Notes: generated from the sequence alone by a model not told the origin. Positions 33,847 through 44,570 are shown, numbered from the stretch's first letter. The stretch is DNA of 64,000 nucleotides from Anadara kagoshimensis (GCA_021292105.1 CM037868.1:22677845-22741844), one strand, 5' to 3'. A program made the numbers and translations.

Positions 33847-34076
33847 ACAGTATGGACCTGTCTAAAATTTGACACTCAAGCTAACGAAAATAAGTCGTAA
33901 CTGACTTCTAGGAAAGCTAGTTGTTGTACCAAAAGTTTTTGAAAGATACATGTAGATAACAATTTTTGAGCAAGTTTTGAAAAGTGTCGAGAAATAGCTG
34001 TAGAGGGACCAAGATTGGTTACCTATTCGACACTAACGAGATAGCTTAATGATAAACTTTCGACAGGTCTGTACTA
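33847..34076. repeat. MITE R copy in duplication unit 2
   Basis: Paralogue of 32015-32234, with the same inverted ends and a few indels. Confidence 0.7.
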
Positions 34077-34153
34077 TAGAAAGATAACGGAAATCAGCCG
34101 GTCGGTATCTTGTTTACAACTTTTTGTGCATTCATGCGTCTATCACTGTAACG

Positions 34154-34154
<1 letters not shown>

Positions 34155-34194
<40 letters not shown>
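34155..34194. repeat. (TA)n microsatellite
   Basis: About twenty TA dinucleotides, expanded compared with the paralogous site in duplication unit 1. Confidence 0.95.
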
Positions 34195-34196
<2 letters not shown>

Positions 34197-34431
34197 ACTG
34201 TACAACTGCACGTCCTCCGATGTTGTTATGATGGTATTTACTTCTGGATGAATCTAATCGTTGGAGGGGTTGGCCTACATTCTGAAAATAGAAAAGTACA
34301 TACAGTGCAGGACTGTCGAAATTTTAACACAGAGCTAAAGAATTTAGTATCGAATTGACAGTTCATCCCGGTCCCTAAAGTAAGCTGTACCTCAACATGT
34401 ACAGTAACTATCTAAATTACATTCGGCAGCT

Positions 34432-35861
34432 ATTGGATCACTGGCTATCTATGTTTCAGAAACTCGACAAACGAGCTTCGATTCCTTTTCGTAAGAACAG
34501 TTTTAAAATTCCGACAAGTCTGTATTGCATAAAAAGGAAACATGGAACTGTAGGTGCTCCGATAAAATTCGGACAAAGTCCGTATTGGTACAAAACTGTA
34601 GACAATAACGTACAGTTTTGTTAGCGGTTAACTTTTAAAATTTGTTGCCTTTGATTTGGTTGTTCAGATATACATCATCATTTGTAGTTGACAAAGATGC
34701 TAGTCTCAAGAGTGAAAAACACAATTGTACAAGCTCATTTCACCTGGACGTGCTTTTAGCTATATGTGTCATGTGTATGATTGGAACTCTCCTATCAAGG
34801 GAGTTAATAAAGTGATTATTGAAATGGCTCGACGAATCTGTGTCGTTTGTTAACAACAAAACGCAACAATATACAACGGGCATAATTACAACGTTTTCAG
34901 CCGAGTTTCCAATATAAATATTTTAATAAAATTTGAAATTATATCTTAAATTGAACGTCAGTTGATAGAATAATATTAATTACATGGGAACAAAATGACA
35001 CCATGATCATGGCAATCGGACATGTATGTAGAAATTTGTCGGAACACCTTCAACAATAACAACAACAACAACAACAAAAAATTGATTCGCTGTTCCCCTT
35101 CGCTCTTTTCTCTTTTTTAGTGAAGTTTTTAAAGTTATACATAGTGACAAAGAAATGATAGATGTCCACTGATCCGTTCGTGTTTGTCAACGCCAGTTCT
35201 CCTTAACCGTCCTTTAGATTTTAATGAAAGTGAACGTGACATGGACGTGTTCATAGTATCACCCCGTTCCCGATTCACTATTTTTAACTTTGATATTTGC
35301 ATCTAGTTTTTGTGTAAGAACAATTTCATTGGGTTTGATGTATCGAAACCCATTGATGTATCGAAACCCATTGATATTCCATCATGCATGTCGGTATCCA
35401 CTTGCGACGAAAAAATCTCGGGAACAAGTTTTGCACAGATTTAGGAAACCTCAAGCGACTTTGTTCCGGAAGCGTGGCAAAATGCGTGTCTCCCTGTATA
35501 ATTGGTTAAAACTTATCTTCTTTCCCGACTTCCGCACACGCGAACAAACATTTATATTGTTGATAAAATGTGTTTAAGTGGGTAAAAACCCTTGAAATCC
35601 CTTGAAAATCCATCGAGTTCCTCTGTAAGTATTTATTCTAGGTCATATCTAAAGTGGCCTGCTTAAATCTATACTTTATATTTTGGGGGACGGGTAAAAA
35701 ATAAAAAATGATTTGTTATAGTAGGTTAATGAAATTATTTTCTTAAATGGGGGGTGGGGGGGTAGAAAAAGATGTTTAATTATACAAACCGGTAAGATGC
35801 ATGAATATATTATGTTTTGTTTAATTTGTTCAAGTTTTTGACTATCTTAAAATTACATGTA
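34432..35861. other. No gene recognised; short (CAA)n
   Basis: A (CAA)n-like run lies at about 35055-35080. A 95-codon frame at 35290-35577 contains an 18 bp tandem duplication (GATGTATCGAAACCCATT) and has no domain or splice context. Other sequence is AT-rich. Confidence 0.4.
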
Positions 35862-36525
35862 CGAGGGGAGGTCAAAAAGTTCATAGAACGGGGTATATAT
35901 TGCCGCAACAAACCATACATTATATTTTTTTTCAGTCCCAATTTACCTCAATGCAATTAGCCCACTTTTCTTTCAGACTGTCTATACCTTTGAAATAGAA
36001 AATCTTCGGTTTGGTCCTGAAACCATGTCTCTGTGGCAGCCTTTACGTCCATCATCATCAGGAAATCTGATTTCCCGTAAATGGGATTTCAAATTTCTAA
36101 ATAGGAAATAATCACTGGGTGCCAAATCGGGACTGTAGGGTGAGTGATTAAGTTTTTCGAACTTGCATTCACGAATCGCTGCTTGTGCAATCCTTGGCTT
36201 GTGCACAGGAGCTTTGTCGTGAAGAAGCAATACCCCTCGGCTCAACTTTCCCCTCCTTTTTAATTTAATAGCAGCTTTCAGCTGCTTCATTAGATCAGCA
36301 TAGTAAGCCCCAGTGATAGAGATTCCAGCAGGTTTATAATTGTTTAACAGAACACCCTTAGAATCCCAAAACACAGTGGCCATGACTTTGCCAGCTGATG
36401 GTTGGGTTTTGAATTTCTTTTTTGGGGTGATCCAGGGTGCTTCCATTGCATGGACTCTTTTTTGGTTTCTGGGTCCCAATGGTGAATCAATGTTTCATCA
36501 CCAGTTACTAAACGTAAAAGGAAGG
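35862..36525 (-). pseudogene. Tc1/mariner-type transposase, C-terminal half (degraded)
   Basis: The minus strand encodes the catalytic half of a mariner transposase: a region matching GDETxIHHW with the first Asp at about 36510, the second at LLHDKAPVH (near 36215), and the third at SPDLAPSDYFLF (near 36110). Frameshifts separate the GDET block from the main frame (36479-35982) and the C-terminal part (GIDSLKEKWANCIE) from it. The right terminal repeat ACGAGGGGAGGTCAAAAAGT lies at about 35861. The N-terminal half and other end are missing, so it is inactive. Confidence 0.88.
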
Positions 36526-36860
36526 AGACTTTTGACGGAGAACATTATAATGAAACATTAAAGTAGCTTTCTTAAATAAAAGTTTTTACAAAAAATTGTT
36601 TAAAAAGTTTTTGGCTAGTTTTTTATAAAGCTCAAAAACTAGCCAATTTTTATTTTTTTTTTAAATTTTAGTTCTATTTTATAATGTTCTCCATCAGAAG
36701 TCTCCTTGGGATGGCGCAACTATAAATAAATTAAATTCTCAAAAACTAGCCAATTTTTTTTAAAATTTCTTTTGTGAATTTTTTTATTTAAGAAAGGTAC
36801 TTTAATGTTATATTATAATGTTCTCCGTCAGAAGTCTCCTTGGGGTGGTGCAACTATGGA
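36526..36860. repeat. Inverted-repeat sequence joined to the broken mariner
   Basis: GGAGACTTTTGACGGAGAAC at 36524-36543 is inverted at 36692-36709 and again at 36824-36842 (AAGTCTCCTTGG). CTCAAAAACTAGCCAATTTTT occurs twice (36632 and 36737). It may be a foldback element into which the mariner remnant was spliced. Confidence 0.55.
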
Positions 36861-36948
36861 AAATAATCATTCCATAGTTGTCCGATCGCATGTTCTATAT
36901 CTTTTTTAACCTCTATACTGTATAAGATGAAACATTCGCGAGGAAGAA

Positions 36949-37167
36949 ATACTGTCAACGTATTTATTTTTGCGTGTATTTATTTTTGCGGTACAAGAAA
37001 TTTAAACAAATCCACGTAGTTAAATTTCCGCGTTTTTGAAATATGCACTATAACACAAAACATGATTAAAAATTATAACTTTTGCTCTGTATTTATTTTC
37101 GCGCAAACAAACGACAGCAAAATAAGCGAAAATTAGTACACCGCGAAAATAAATACATTTGCAGTAT
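36949..37167. repeat. MITE K copy (ATACTGT ends)
   Basis: The ends ATACTGTCAACGTATTTATT and AATAAATACATTTGCAGTAT are inverted, with TTTTCGCG-type blocks inside. Relatives lie at 59768-59990 and 60638-60786. Confidence 0.7.
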
Positions 37168-37261
37168 TAGCGAATTTCACGGTGACACCTGTACGGAACT
37201 TGTACTTTCTATTCCCTTGGTTGACTTTCCCTACAGTCGGAACCGTGAAAATTTCTTAATT

Positions 37262-37375
37262 GCTTTCCCTTCCGGAACACCCGTTCTCACTTCCCTATTG
37301 GAAGTTCATGTGTCTACCTAACTTGTCGGTTCCAAAGTTTTTCGGGCATGGATTAGTATGTTTGGTTTTTATTTA
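37262..37375 (-). repeat. Family G fragment
   Basis: It contains TTCCGGAACACCCGTTCTCA, CTTCCCTATTGGAAGTTCAT and GGCATGGATTAGTATGTTTG. Confidence 0.7.
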
Positions 37376-37429
37376 GAAGATCATAACCGCGAAAGCTTCC
37401 CACGGCTTACATTTCTCCTTGTACAGTGT

Positions 37430-37870
37430 ACGTGTTTTGTCGTTCGGCAGTCGAGTTTTGACTTCGTTAATTCAGTGATAAACTTTTGACGGGTCTGTAG
37501 TTGGGTCTAAATACTGTAGGAAAGACGCTGATACAGTCATGGTCAAGAGGAAAGTGACCCATCAGTCATTATATCATTATAATACAGATAGAGAAGTTAT
37601 TGACATCATCAGTTTATCATAGTACTTTTTATCGCAAAAATAGGCGGGGGACGATACAGTACAGGCTTGTCGAAAGTTTAAACACCGAACTTACAAAAAG
37701 GTGTTGATGCTCGACTGCCGAGTTGCCGAGATATGAATCGCTAGTGACCGAAAAACTGTCGATGGGGTGACAACATCGGTGAGATATATATACTCAACGA
37801 GAGACCATGGTGAGCTGCCGATTCGTTTATTATTTATAGCTTGATGTAAAACAGTCGACAGGTCTGTGCT
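37430..37870. repeat. MITE R copy (37655-37870) with a flanking R fragment
   Basis: At 37655-37870 the ends TACAGTACAGGCTTGTCGAA and ACAGTCGACAGGTCTGTGCT are inverted. At 37430-37500 another R fragment ends GACGGGTCTGTAG. The sequence between is unremarkable. Confidence 0.65.
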
Positions 37871-37984
37871 TAAAGTTCGATGACTGAAGCGAATTTTACC
37901 CTTTTTGGACAAAATGTCACAGTCCTTTGGGTCACAGATTACAAGCCCTTAAACAAACGTTTAAGGATTGTGATCATGAACTTG

Positions 37985-37992
37985 TATATAAG
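37985..37992 (+). promoter_or_regulatory. TATA box of the cysteine-rich peptide gene
   Basis: TATATAAG lies 105 bases before the predicted start codon. Transcription starting about 30 bases downstream (near 38015) would give a 5' UTR of about 75 nt with no upstream ATG, so the first ATG of such a transcript is the one at 38090. Confidence 0.6.
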
Positions 37993-38089
37993 ACAACGTT
38001 CATCATTGCTGTGGCACAGTATAGCTTTGATCTAACGGATCTGCGGATTAACAGCATTTTGTATTCAAACAACAATATCGAGTTCCATA

Positions 38090-38982
38090 ATGTCTATTTT
38101 CTCCGTAAGTACTGATTTATTCATTGATTGATTAATTGACTTAGTTGAGTTGAGTAATAGTGTTTAACGTCTCAGTCAAGCATATTTCACTTATATCGAG
38201 ACAAGCTATATGCAAAGGTGCAGAAATTTTGCCTGTGCGTTTCGCTGATGGAATTATATAGCAGAATTCTTTATCGTACCAAAACCACCGGGACCTCGTT
38301 TATTTCACGTTCATATCCGAAAAAAACCGTAAATGTCGTAATGCCGAGTGCTTGGCGAAAAAACAGTCACTACCCACTTACAAGTCTTGGGTCAGACCCG
38401 TCGAACCCACGATCTCCTACTTACGGAGCGAACTCTCTACCAACTGAGCTACCGCAGTGGTTATGATTGACTGAATGGCTGGGGTTATTGATTGATGAAT
38501 TGAATGAGATTTTGCGTCCAAATCAAGGATTTTCTCCTTATATCGAGATATTACCAGTTATAGGTGAAGTGACAGAAACTTTATCCTTTGTAGTTCGTTC
38601 AATCCCATGTACAAAGAGGATTCATAAAGAAACGAGCCTCTCAGTCGTGACACGGCGCATCAATTTTAAGGTCTTTTCATACCTGAAGAACTCTACGATT
38701 TTCATTTCTAAACAACGTTTACTATATTATATATTAATATATGCCATTTTCCGTAGAACAACCATATATCTACTATAGGACAACAATTTCTCGTGTACAA
38801 CCTTAACCACAGCGAGACTGTTGACAAATCTGTTTTGATAATTTCCTGGTTGTGCAATGTGATGCTTTTGGATTTATATAAAACAATGTATTTAAAAGTG
38901 GCACGTGTTACTTTTAAATGCATTTTTTCTTCAAAGTTTAAAACTGATGAAATAAATATAGTCAAACCTGCCTTAAAGACCA

Positions 38983-39024
<42 letters not shown>

Positions 39025-39041
39025 TGCTCTCTCTCTCTCTG

Positions 39042-39078
<37 letters not shown>

Positions 39079-39634
39079 CCACCTGCTTTTAAAGACCAAA
39101 AAAGTATAGCCTTCATTTTTTTCCTGAAGCTGTATATAAGGCCCACCTGCCCATTTGATATTACCTGCGACTTTTATTTGTTACCTTAAGTGACCCTCAT
39201 AGACGCGTTTAACGGTGCACCATAAGCAGAAGCAGATATATTGCTGCATAAATATTTTTTAGAGAATAGGATATATAGCTGAATAAATATTTTTGAAAAG
39301 CGGGTATATTGCTGCATATATATTTTTTTGAGAAATGGGTATATGCTGCATATTATAAATATAGTTTCCATACTGTTTACTTCTCTCTTTCACATTCCAG
39401 ATCAGCCGGTATGTAATGTGTACAGTTGTTGTTGCCATGGTGCTAGGGACGCTCTATGTCAATGGACATAATATATGTCGAGAGGACTTTAATCGTGACG
39501 TCTGCTGCATGATGCGATGTCTGGATGACGACTGTGCCAGGTGCGACAATGATGCCGTGACTTTGGAACATTACTTTGATTGCAGAGATGCATGTTACAA
39601 CACTTGTAGACAGTCATGTCCGGTCAATGTCTGA
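38090..39634 (+). CDS. Secreted ten-cysteine peptide, two exons
   Basis: Joining 38090-38104 to 39401-39634 gives 82 residues. Exon 1 codes five residues and ends at a consensus donor (TCC|GTAAGT). Exon 2 follows a strong acceptor (CTTTCACATTCCAG); both are phase 0. A hydrophobic signal sequence covers about residues 1-27, leaving a 55-residue mature peptide with ten cysteines spaced C-x8-CC-x3-C-x4-C-x2-C-x12-C-x3-C-x3-C-x3-C. The mature part is acidic in the middle and carries no dibasic cleavage site. An ATG 30 bases into the exon 2 frame could also start translation, since it too precedes a hydrophobic stretch. Poly(A) signals follow at 39752 and 39797. Even cysteine number, signal and size suit a disulfide-rich extracellular effector such as an antimicrobial or signalling peptide, but I recognise no family, and function is unknown. 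Confidence 0.72.
38146..38462 (-). repeat. SINE A, near full-length, in the peptide gene intron
   Basis: Antisense copy from the GAGTTGAGTAATAGTGTTTA tail to GAGCTACCGCAGTGG of the head. The B box region has lost a few bases (CCCGTCGAACCCACGA). ATTGACT on both sides may be a 7 bp target duplication. Confidence 0.85.
38488..38712 (-). repeat. SINE A variant, old copy in the peptide gene intron
   Basis: It contains ATTTTGCGTCCAAATCAAGG, TTATATCGAGATATTACCAG and GTCGTGACACGGCGCATCAA, in antisense order; the head is missing. Confidence 0.65.
38957..39218 (-). repeat. MITE A copy expanded by a (TC)n microsatellite
   Basis: It begins TATAGTCAAACCTGCCTTAA and ends with CTCATAGACGCGTTTAACG. About 93 bases of near-pure TC (38984-39076) sit within the left end. 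The TC run gives Arg/Glu-rich or Ser/Leu-rich spurious frames on the two strands. Confidence 0.8.
39225..39365. repeat. Short tandem repeat, about 40 bp unit, upstream of exon 2
   Basis: Three to four units around GCTGCATAAATATTTTTT and GAGAATAGGATATAT. It ends about 25 bases before the acceptor polypyrimidine tract. Confidence 0.65.
39401..39634 (+). CDS. Exon 2 of the ten-cysteine peptide
   Basis: It carries 77 of the 82 codons and the stop. The last codons and the first 100 bases of the 3' UTR share a repeated CATATCCGGTTAATG-like phrase (near 39617, 39648, 39679 and 39709), so the C-terminus was probably shaped by a short tandem repeat. Confidence 0.75.
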   Translation: MSRYVMCTVVVAMVLGTLYVNGHNICREDFNRDVCCMMRCLDDDCARCDNDAVTLEHYFDCRDACYNTCRQSCPVNV

Positions 39635-39751
39635 CAAGAATATGTCATATCCGGTTGATGGCGGAAATGTGTTGGTTACATCCGGTTATTGTCAGACATG
39701 TGTTCGTCATATCCGGTTAATGGTAGATACCATATATAATTGTTTGTCTAA

Positions 39752-39802
39752 AATAAATACACATTGTGTTTTGTTGATTATAAAGCAGATCCTTGAAATA
39801 AA
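39752..39802 (+). terminator. Two poly(A) signals of the peptide gene
   Basis: AATAAA at 39752-39757 and again at 39797-39802 give a 3' UTR of about 140-190 nt. Confidence 0.65.
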
Positions 39803-40189
39803 ACCAAAAACCACATGAAAATCATCACAAAATTTTATTTTTCAAATAAAAATATACGGAAACAAGTTGAACAATTCGTTGATAATTCACTGGTTGTATG
39901 GTGATATTTGGTATTACTTACTTTTTCTCGGAATTTTGTGATACTTTTCTCTTTTTTTATTTAGCTAAAAAGGAAACATGGTGAAATAAAATCATGTCAT
40001 CGATATTTCTATTTTTTTATTTTCGCTTATCATGTACATTTCAAGAAAAATCTCATCTTTCAAAGATTTGGAATTGTTTTTAATCGTTCATCAAGGTATG
40101 AACTATAAAAGCAGGATTGGGCAAACAATCACGAAGCGGTTTTTGGTCAATTTGCCCTAACCTTAAAATCTTATGTTTACAATCTTGTG
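39803..40189. other. No gene recognised
   Basis: AT-rich sequence with no exon or repeat end. Confidence 0.4.
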
Positions 40190-40342
40190 AGTGTTCTTTT
40201 TGCGAATAAATTTTTGAAAATAGCATATGCCGAGAGTGCTCTTTTACATGCAACACCTGCCGTGACACAGCGCATCGGGTTTTAAGGTCTCTTCTGAATG
40301 GCCCCGTTGCTTTCATTTCTAAATATCGAGTGCTTGTACTAC
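40190..40342 (-). repeat. SINE A variant fragment
   Basis: It contains GCCGTGACACAGCGCATCGG, TTTCATTTCTAAATATCGAG and GTGCTTG in antisense orientation. Confidence 0.6.
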
Positions 40343-40363
40343 CATGGACTTGTTTTTGTTGAT

Positions 40364-41205
40364 TAGGCAAACAACTTTGACCTGTTCCTTGACCTTTAAT
40401 TTAAAAAATACTTTGAATCAGCACAATTATGTAACACAAGTACATAATATGAAACTAAGAGTATTGTGTATATAAAACTTAAGTATCATAACACTACCAA
40501 CATAATGGGTAGGTAACCACTGCGGTAGCTAAGTTGGTAGAGTGCTCGCTCCGTAAGTGGGAGGTTGTGGGGATCTCCGGCTGGGTCTGAACCAAAAATT
40601 TAAAAGTGAGTAGTGACTGTTCTTTCGCCAAGCACTCGGCATTACAAAATGAAAGTCACGGTTCTTTAGGATGGGAACTTAAAATAAAGGAGGTCCTGTG
40701 TCTTGGTAGGCTTGGTACGATATAGAACCCTGCTGTATAATGCCATCAGCGCAACACACAGGCAAAATTTCTGCACCTTCGCCTATAGCTGGCAACGCCT
40801 CGGTATAAGTGAAATATTCTTGACTGGGACGTTAAACACCATTACTCATTACTCATAATGGGTAGGTCCTCCATAGAAATATTCACAATAATAGGTCAAG
40901 CGGACAGGTCAATGTTGTTTGCCAACATAGTGGATGGATACTTCAATAGAAATATTCACAATAATAGGTCAAGCGGACAGGTCAATGTTGTTTGCCAACA
41001 TAGTGGATGGATACTTCAATAGAAATATTCACAATAATAGGTCAAGCGGACAGGTCAATGTTGTTTGCCAACATAGTGGATGGATACTTCAATAGAAATA
41101 TTCGCAATAAAAGGTCAAGGGGACAGGCCAATGTTGCTTGCCAACATAGTGGAAGGGTCGTCCAATATGTTAAAGGTCAAGCGAACAGGTCAATGTTGTT
41201 TGCGC
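40364..41205. repeat. Family F element containing a SINE and a 73 bp tandem array
   Basis: The left end AGGCAAACAACTTTGACCTG and right end CAGGTCAATGTTGTTTGC are inverted. A SINE A copy interrupts it at 40515-40854. Its right end has been amplified as a 73 bp unit starting at 40873, 40946, 41019 and 41092, the last diverged, plus a partial copy. Confidence 0.85.
40515..40854 (+). repeat. SINE A, full-length, with 13 bp target-site duplication
   Basis: ATAATGGGTAGGT at 40502-40514 is repeated exactly at 40855-40867. The 340 bp copy begins AACCACTGCGGTAGCTAAG and ends ATTACTCATTACTC. The B box is damaged (GGTTGTGGGGATCTCC), so it is unlikely to be transcribed by pol III now. Confidence 0.92.
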
Positions 41206-41339
41206 ATACCTGATAATATTATCCTTCGTTTTTGTTGTAAAATGGAAAGTGGTGTTTTGCATCCCTTTTTTCTGTCTAATAGTTATTGAATGCGAGTCAA
41301 TTATCGTTTATTACATAATGTAGCTGTTACACTCTATCA

Positions 41340-43965
41340 TAACATAAATACCTCGCCCTTAGAGCGTTGTAAGACTAAAGTGCTCTGTTTTATTCATAAA
41401 GGTGTATGTTCCCTTGATTGCGAACTAATGAAGCCCCCATAAATTTCATTACTATTCAGGTTATGTCAAATACATTTTTAGTTTAATATATATTGTAGCT
41501 GTGAAACATTTTAATACATAGTTCACGCTTGAAGCTTTTTAAGCCTAATGTGTTCATGTTTTATTCATAAATGTTTATGTTCCCTTAATTGCGCGGGAAT
41601 GTAGTTCCACGAACCAACCTGAGGGTAAAATTTAGATATAAGAAAAATTTCTTACTCTTGGAGCAGAGACTTTTTAAGCCTAATGTGTTAATGTTTTATT
41701 CATAAATGTGTATATTCCCTTAATTGCAAACTAATGAGAAGATGTGACGGTTTATTACGTATCTCGGGTCTATATGGGCCCAACCAATTTCATTTCTATT
41801 AAGGCTATGCCAACTTAATTTGTAGTTCCACGGACCAACCTGAGGGTAAAATTTAGAATTAAGATAAATGTCTCACTCTTGGAGCGGAGACTTTTTAAGC
41901 CTAATGTATTAATGTTTTATTCATAAATGTGTATATTCCCTTGATTGCGAACTAATTAGAAGATGTGACGGTTATTTCGGATCTATGGGGGCCTAACCAA
42001 TTTCATTTCTATTAAGGCATGTCAAATTAATTTTTAGCTCCACGGACCAACCTGAGGGTAAAATTTAGAATTAAGAAAAATTTCTCACTTTTGGAGCGGA
42101 GGCTTTTTAAGCCTAATGTGTTCGTGTGTTATTTATAAATGTGTATATTCCCTTAATTGCGAACTAATGAGAAGATGTGACGGTTTATTACGTATCTCGG
42201 GTCTATAAGAACCCAACCAATTTCATTTCTATTAAGGCATGTCAAATTAATTTTTAGCTCCACGGACCAACCTGAGGGTAAAATTTAGAATTAAGAAAAA
42301 TTTCTCACTCTTGGAGCGAAGTCTTTTTAAGCCTAATGTGTTTATGTTTTATTTATAAATGTGTATATTCCCTTAATTGCAAACTGATGAGAAGATGTGA
42401 CGGTTTATTATCTCGGGTCTATGAGGGCCCAACCAATTTCATTTCTATTAAGGCTATGCCAACTTAATATGTAGTTCCACGGACCAACCTGAGTGTAAAA
42501 TTTAAAATTAAGAAAAAATGTCTCACTCTGTGATGGTTTATCTCAGATCTATGAGGGCCCAACCAATTTCATATTTATTAAGGCTATGCCAACTTAATAT
42601 GTAGTTCCACGGACCAACCTGAGGGTAAAATTTAAAATTAAGAAAAAATGTCTCACTCTTAGAGCGAAACATTTCTAAGCCTTGAGTGCGAACAAATAAG
42701 ATGTGATGGTTTATCTCAGATCTATGAGGGCCCAACCAATTTCATTTCTATTAAGGCTATGCCAAATTAAATTGTAGTTCCACTGACCAACCTGAGGATA
42801 ACATTTAAAATTAAGAAAATTGGCTCACTCTTGGAGCGAAACATTTCTAAGCCTTGATTGCGAACTAATGAGAAGATGCGACGGTTTATCTCGGGTCTAT
42901 GGGGGCCTAACCAATTCCATTTCTATTAAGGCCATGACAAATTAATTTTTAGTTCCACGGACCAACGTAAATTCCGTATTAAAAATTGAAGCGGAGACTT
43001 TTTAACCCTAATGTGTTCGTGTGTGTTCATAAATGTGTATATTCTTTTAATTGCGAACTAATGATAAGATGCGACGGTTAATTTCGGATCTATCAAGGCC
43101 CCATCAATTTCTTTTCTATTAAGGCAATGTCAAATTAATTTGTAATTCCACGGACCAACCTGAGGGTAAAATTTAGAATTAAGAAAAATTTCTCACTCTT
43201 GGAGCGAAGACTTTTTAAGGCTTATGTGTTTTATTCATAAATGTGTATATTCCCTTAATTGCGAACTAATGAGAAGATGTGACGGTTTATTATCTCGGGT
43301 CTATGAGGATCCAACCAATTTCATTTCTATTAAGGCTATTCCTTAATATGTAGTTCCACGGACCAACCTGAGGGTAAAATTTAAAATTAAGAAAAAATGT
43401 CTCACTCTTAGAGCGAAACATTTCTAAGCCTTGAGTGCGATCAAATAAGATGTGATGGTTTATCTCGGATCTATGAGGGCCCAACCAATTTCATTTCTAT
43501 TAAGGCTATAACAAATTAAATTGTAGTTCCACTGACCAACCTGAGGATAACATTTAAAATTAAGAAAATTGGCTCTCTCTTGGAGCGAAACATTTCTAAG
43601 CCTTGATTGCGAACTAATGAGAAGATGCGACGGTTTATCTCGGGTCTATGGGGGCCTAACCAATTCCATTTCTATTAAGGCCATGACAAATTAATTTTTA
43701 GTTCCAAGGACCAACCTAAGTTCCGTATTAAAAATTGGAGCGGAGACTTTTTAACCCTAATGTGTTCGTGTGTGTTCATTAATGTGTATATGCCCTTAAT
43801 TGCGAACTAATGATAAGATGCGACGGTTAATTTCGGATCTATCAAGGCCCAACCAAGTTCATTTCTATTAAATCCATGCCAAATTAATTTGTAGTTCCAC
43901 GGACCAACCTGAGGGTAAAATTTAAAATTAAGAAAAATGTCTCACTCTCGGAGCGGAGCGTTTCT
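41340..43965. repeat. Satellite of about 215 bp units with a 749 bp higher-order period
   Basis: GGACCAACCTGAGGGTAAAA or a close variant recurs near 41613, 41838, 42047, 42268, 42484, 42612, 42784, 42960, 43155, 43363, 43540, 43712 and 43906. Full units are 209-225 bp and others are deletion variants of 128-208 bp. From about 42590 a four-unit block repeats with a 749 bp offset (to about 43905). Recurrent landmarks are CTTTTTAAGCCTAATGTGTT, GTATATTCCCTTAATTGCGA and TTTCATTTCTATTAAGGC. Frames inside it are not genes. Confidence 0.9.
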
Positions 43966-43969
43966 AATG

Positions 43970-44385
43970 TTATATGGCTTTGGTTCAAGGCCATGTCACT
44001 TCTATGACCATGAAGATTATTCATGTACAGCTGTATGGCATTCGTCCAAAGCAGCTTTAAAAGATGGTCCAGACACGATTTTGAAACAAACTTTTCGCGG
44101 TCCGTAACCTTGACGATATGACCTTGGTTCAAGGTCATGATATATATTTTGACCATGAAGATAATTGATGTGATGGCTGTCGACCAAAGCACTTATAAAA
44201 TTCAAACATACTTTCCCCGCGACTTTGACCTTTACGATATGACTTTGGTTCAAGGTCATAACACAGTTTTGGACCATGAAAATTTTCATGTGAAGTTTTA
44301 TGACAGATGACAGTCGTCCAAAGCAGTTTCAAGATATTGCCCGAACACGATTTTACACGAAAAGACGTACAGACATATATGGTGT
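43970..44385 (-). repeat. Family H element, antisense, with three internal units
   Basis: A unit with TTTGGTTCAAGGTCATGA and GACCATGAAGATAATT is present three times near 43980, 44120 and 44245 (about 130 bp apart). Related to 22047-22670. The right side reads ACGTACAGACATATATGG. Confidence 0.7.
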
Positions 44386-44399
44386 TTCCTATATACCTC

Positions 44400-44570
44400 C
44401 TCATACTGGTATAAACATCCCAGTCCATGTACAAATCACAATCCCTAAAGCAAAGTAAACGTTGTTAAAACTGACAAATTAGGTTAAACCGGTGAAATTC
44501 TCCAGGTAAGTGAGGTCCGGTGCTTACATTTATCATCAAAGTGGTCAGGGGATAATTCTACATCATAATG
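44400..44570 (+). repeat. Family G fragment
   Basis: It shows CCATGTACAAATCACAATCC, AAACTGACAAATTAGGTTAA and AAGTGAGGTCCGGTGCTTAC. Confidence 0.7.

Larger units (their letters stand above)
32811..34431 (+). repeat. Tandem segmental duplication, unit 2
   Basis: Same order as unit 1 without the SINE and MITE N. It has a longer (GA)n run near 33060-33088 and a (TA)n of about twenty repeats at 34155-34194, where unit 1 has about six at 32317-32328. A 16 bp stretch at 34241-34256 is missing in unit 1. About 370 bp at 33160-33530 has no counterpart in unit 1. Confidence 0.88.

Noticed and set aside
35290..35577. 95-codon frame with a basic C-terminal half
   Set aside because: Contains an 18 bp tandem duplication, no domain, no splice or promoter context. 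Cannot be excluded but not supported.
38708..39092. Arg/Glu-rich and Ser/Leu-rich frames on opposite strands
   Set aside because: Produced by the (TC)n microsatellite in a MITE A copy.
42538..43484. Two nearly identical 64-65 codon minus-strand frames 749 bp apart
   Set aside because: They are satellite units; the spacing is the higher-order period, not gene duplication.
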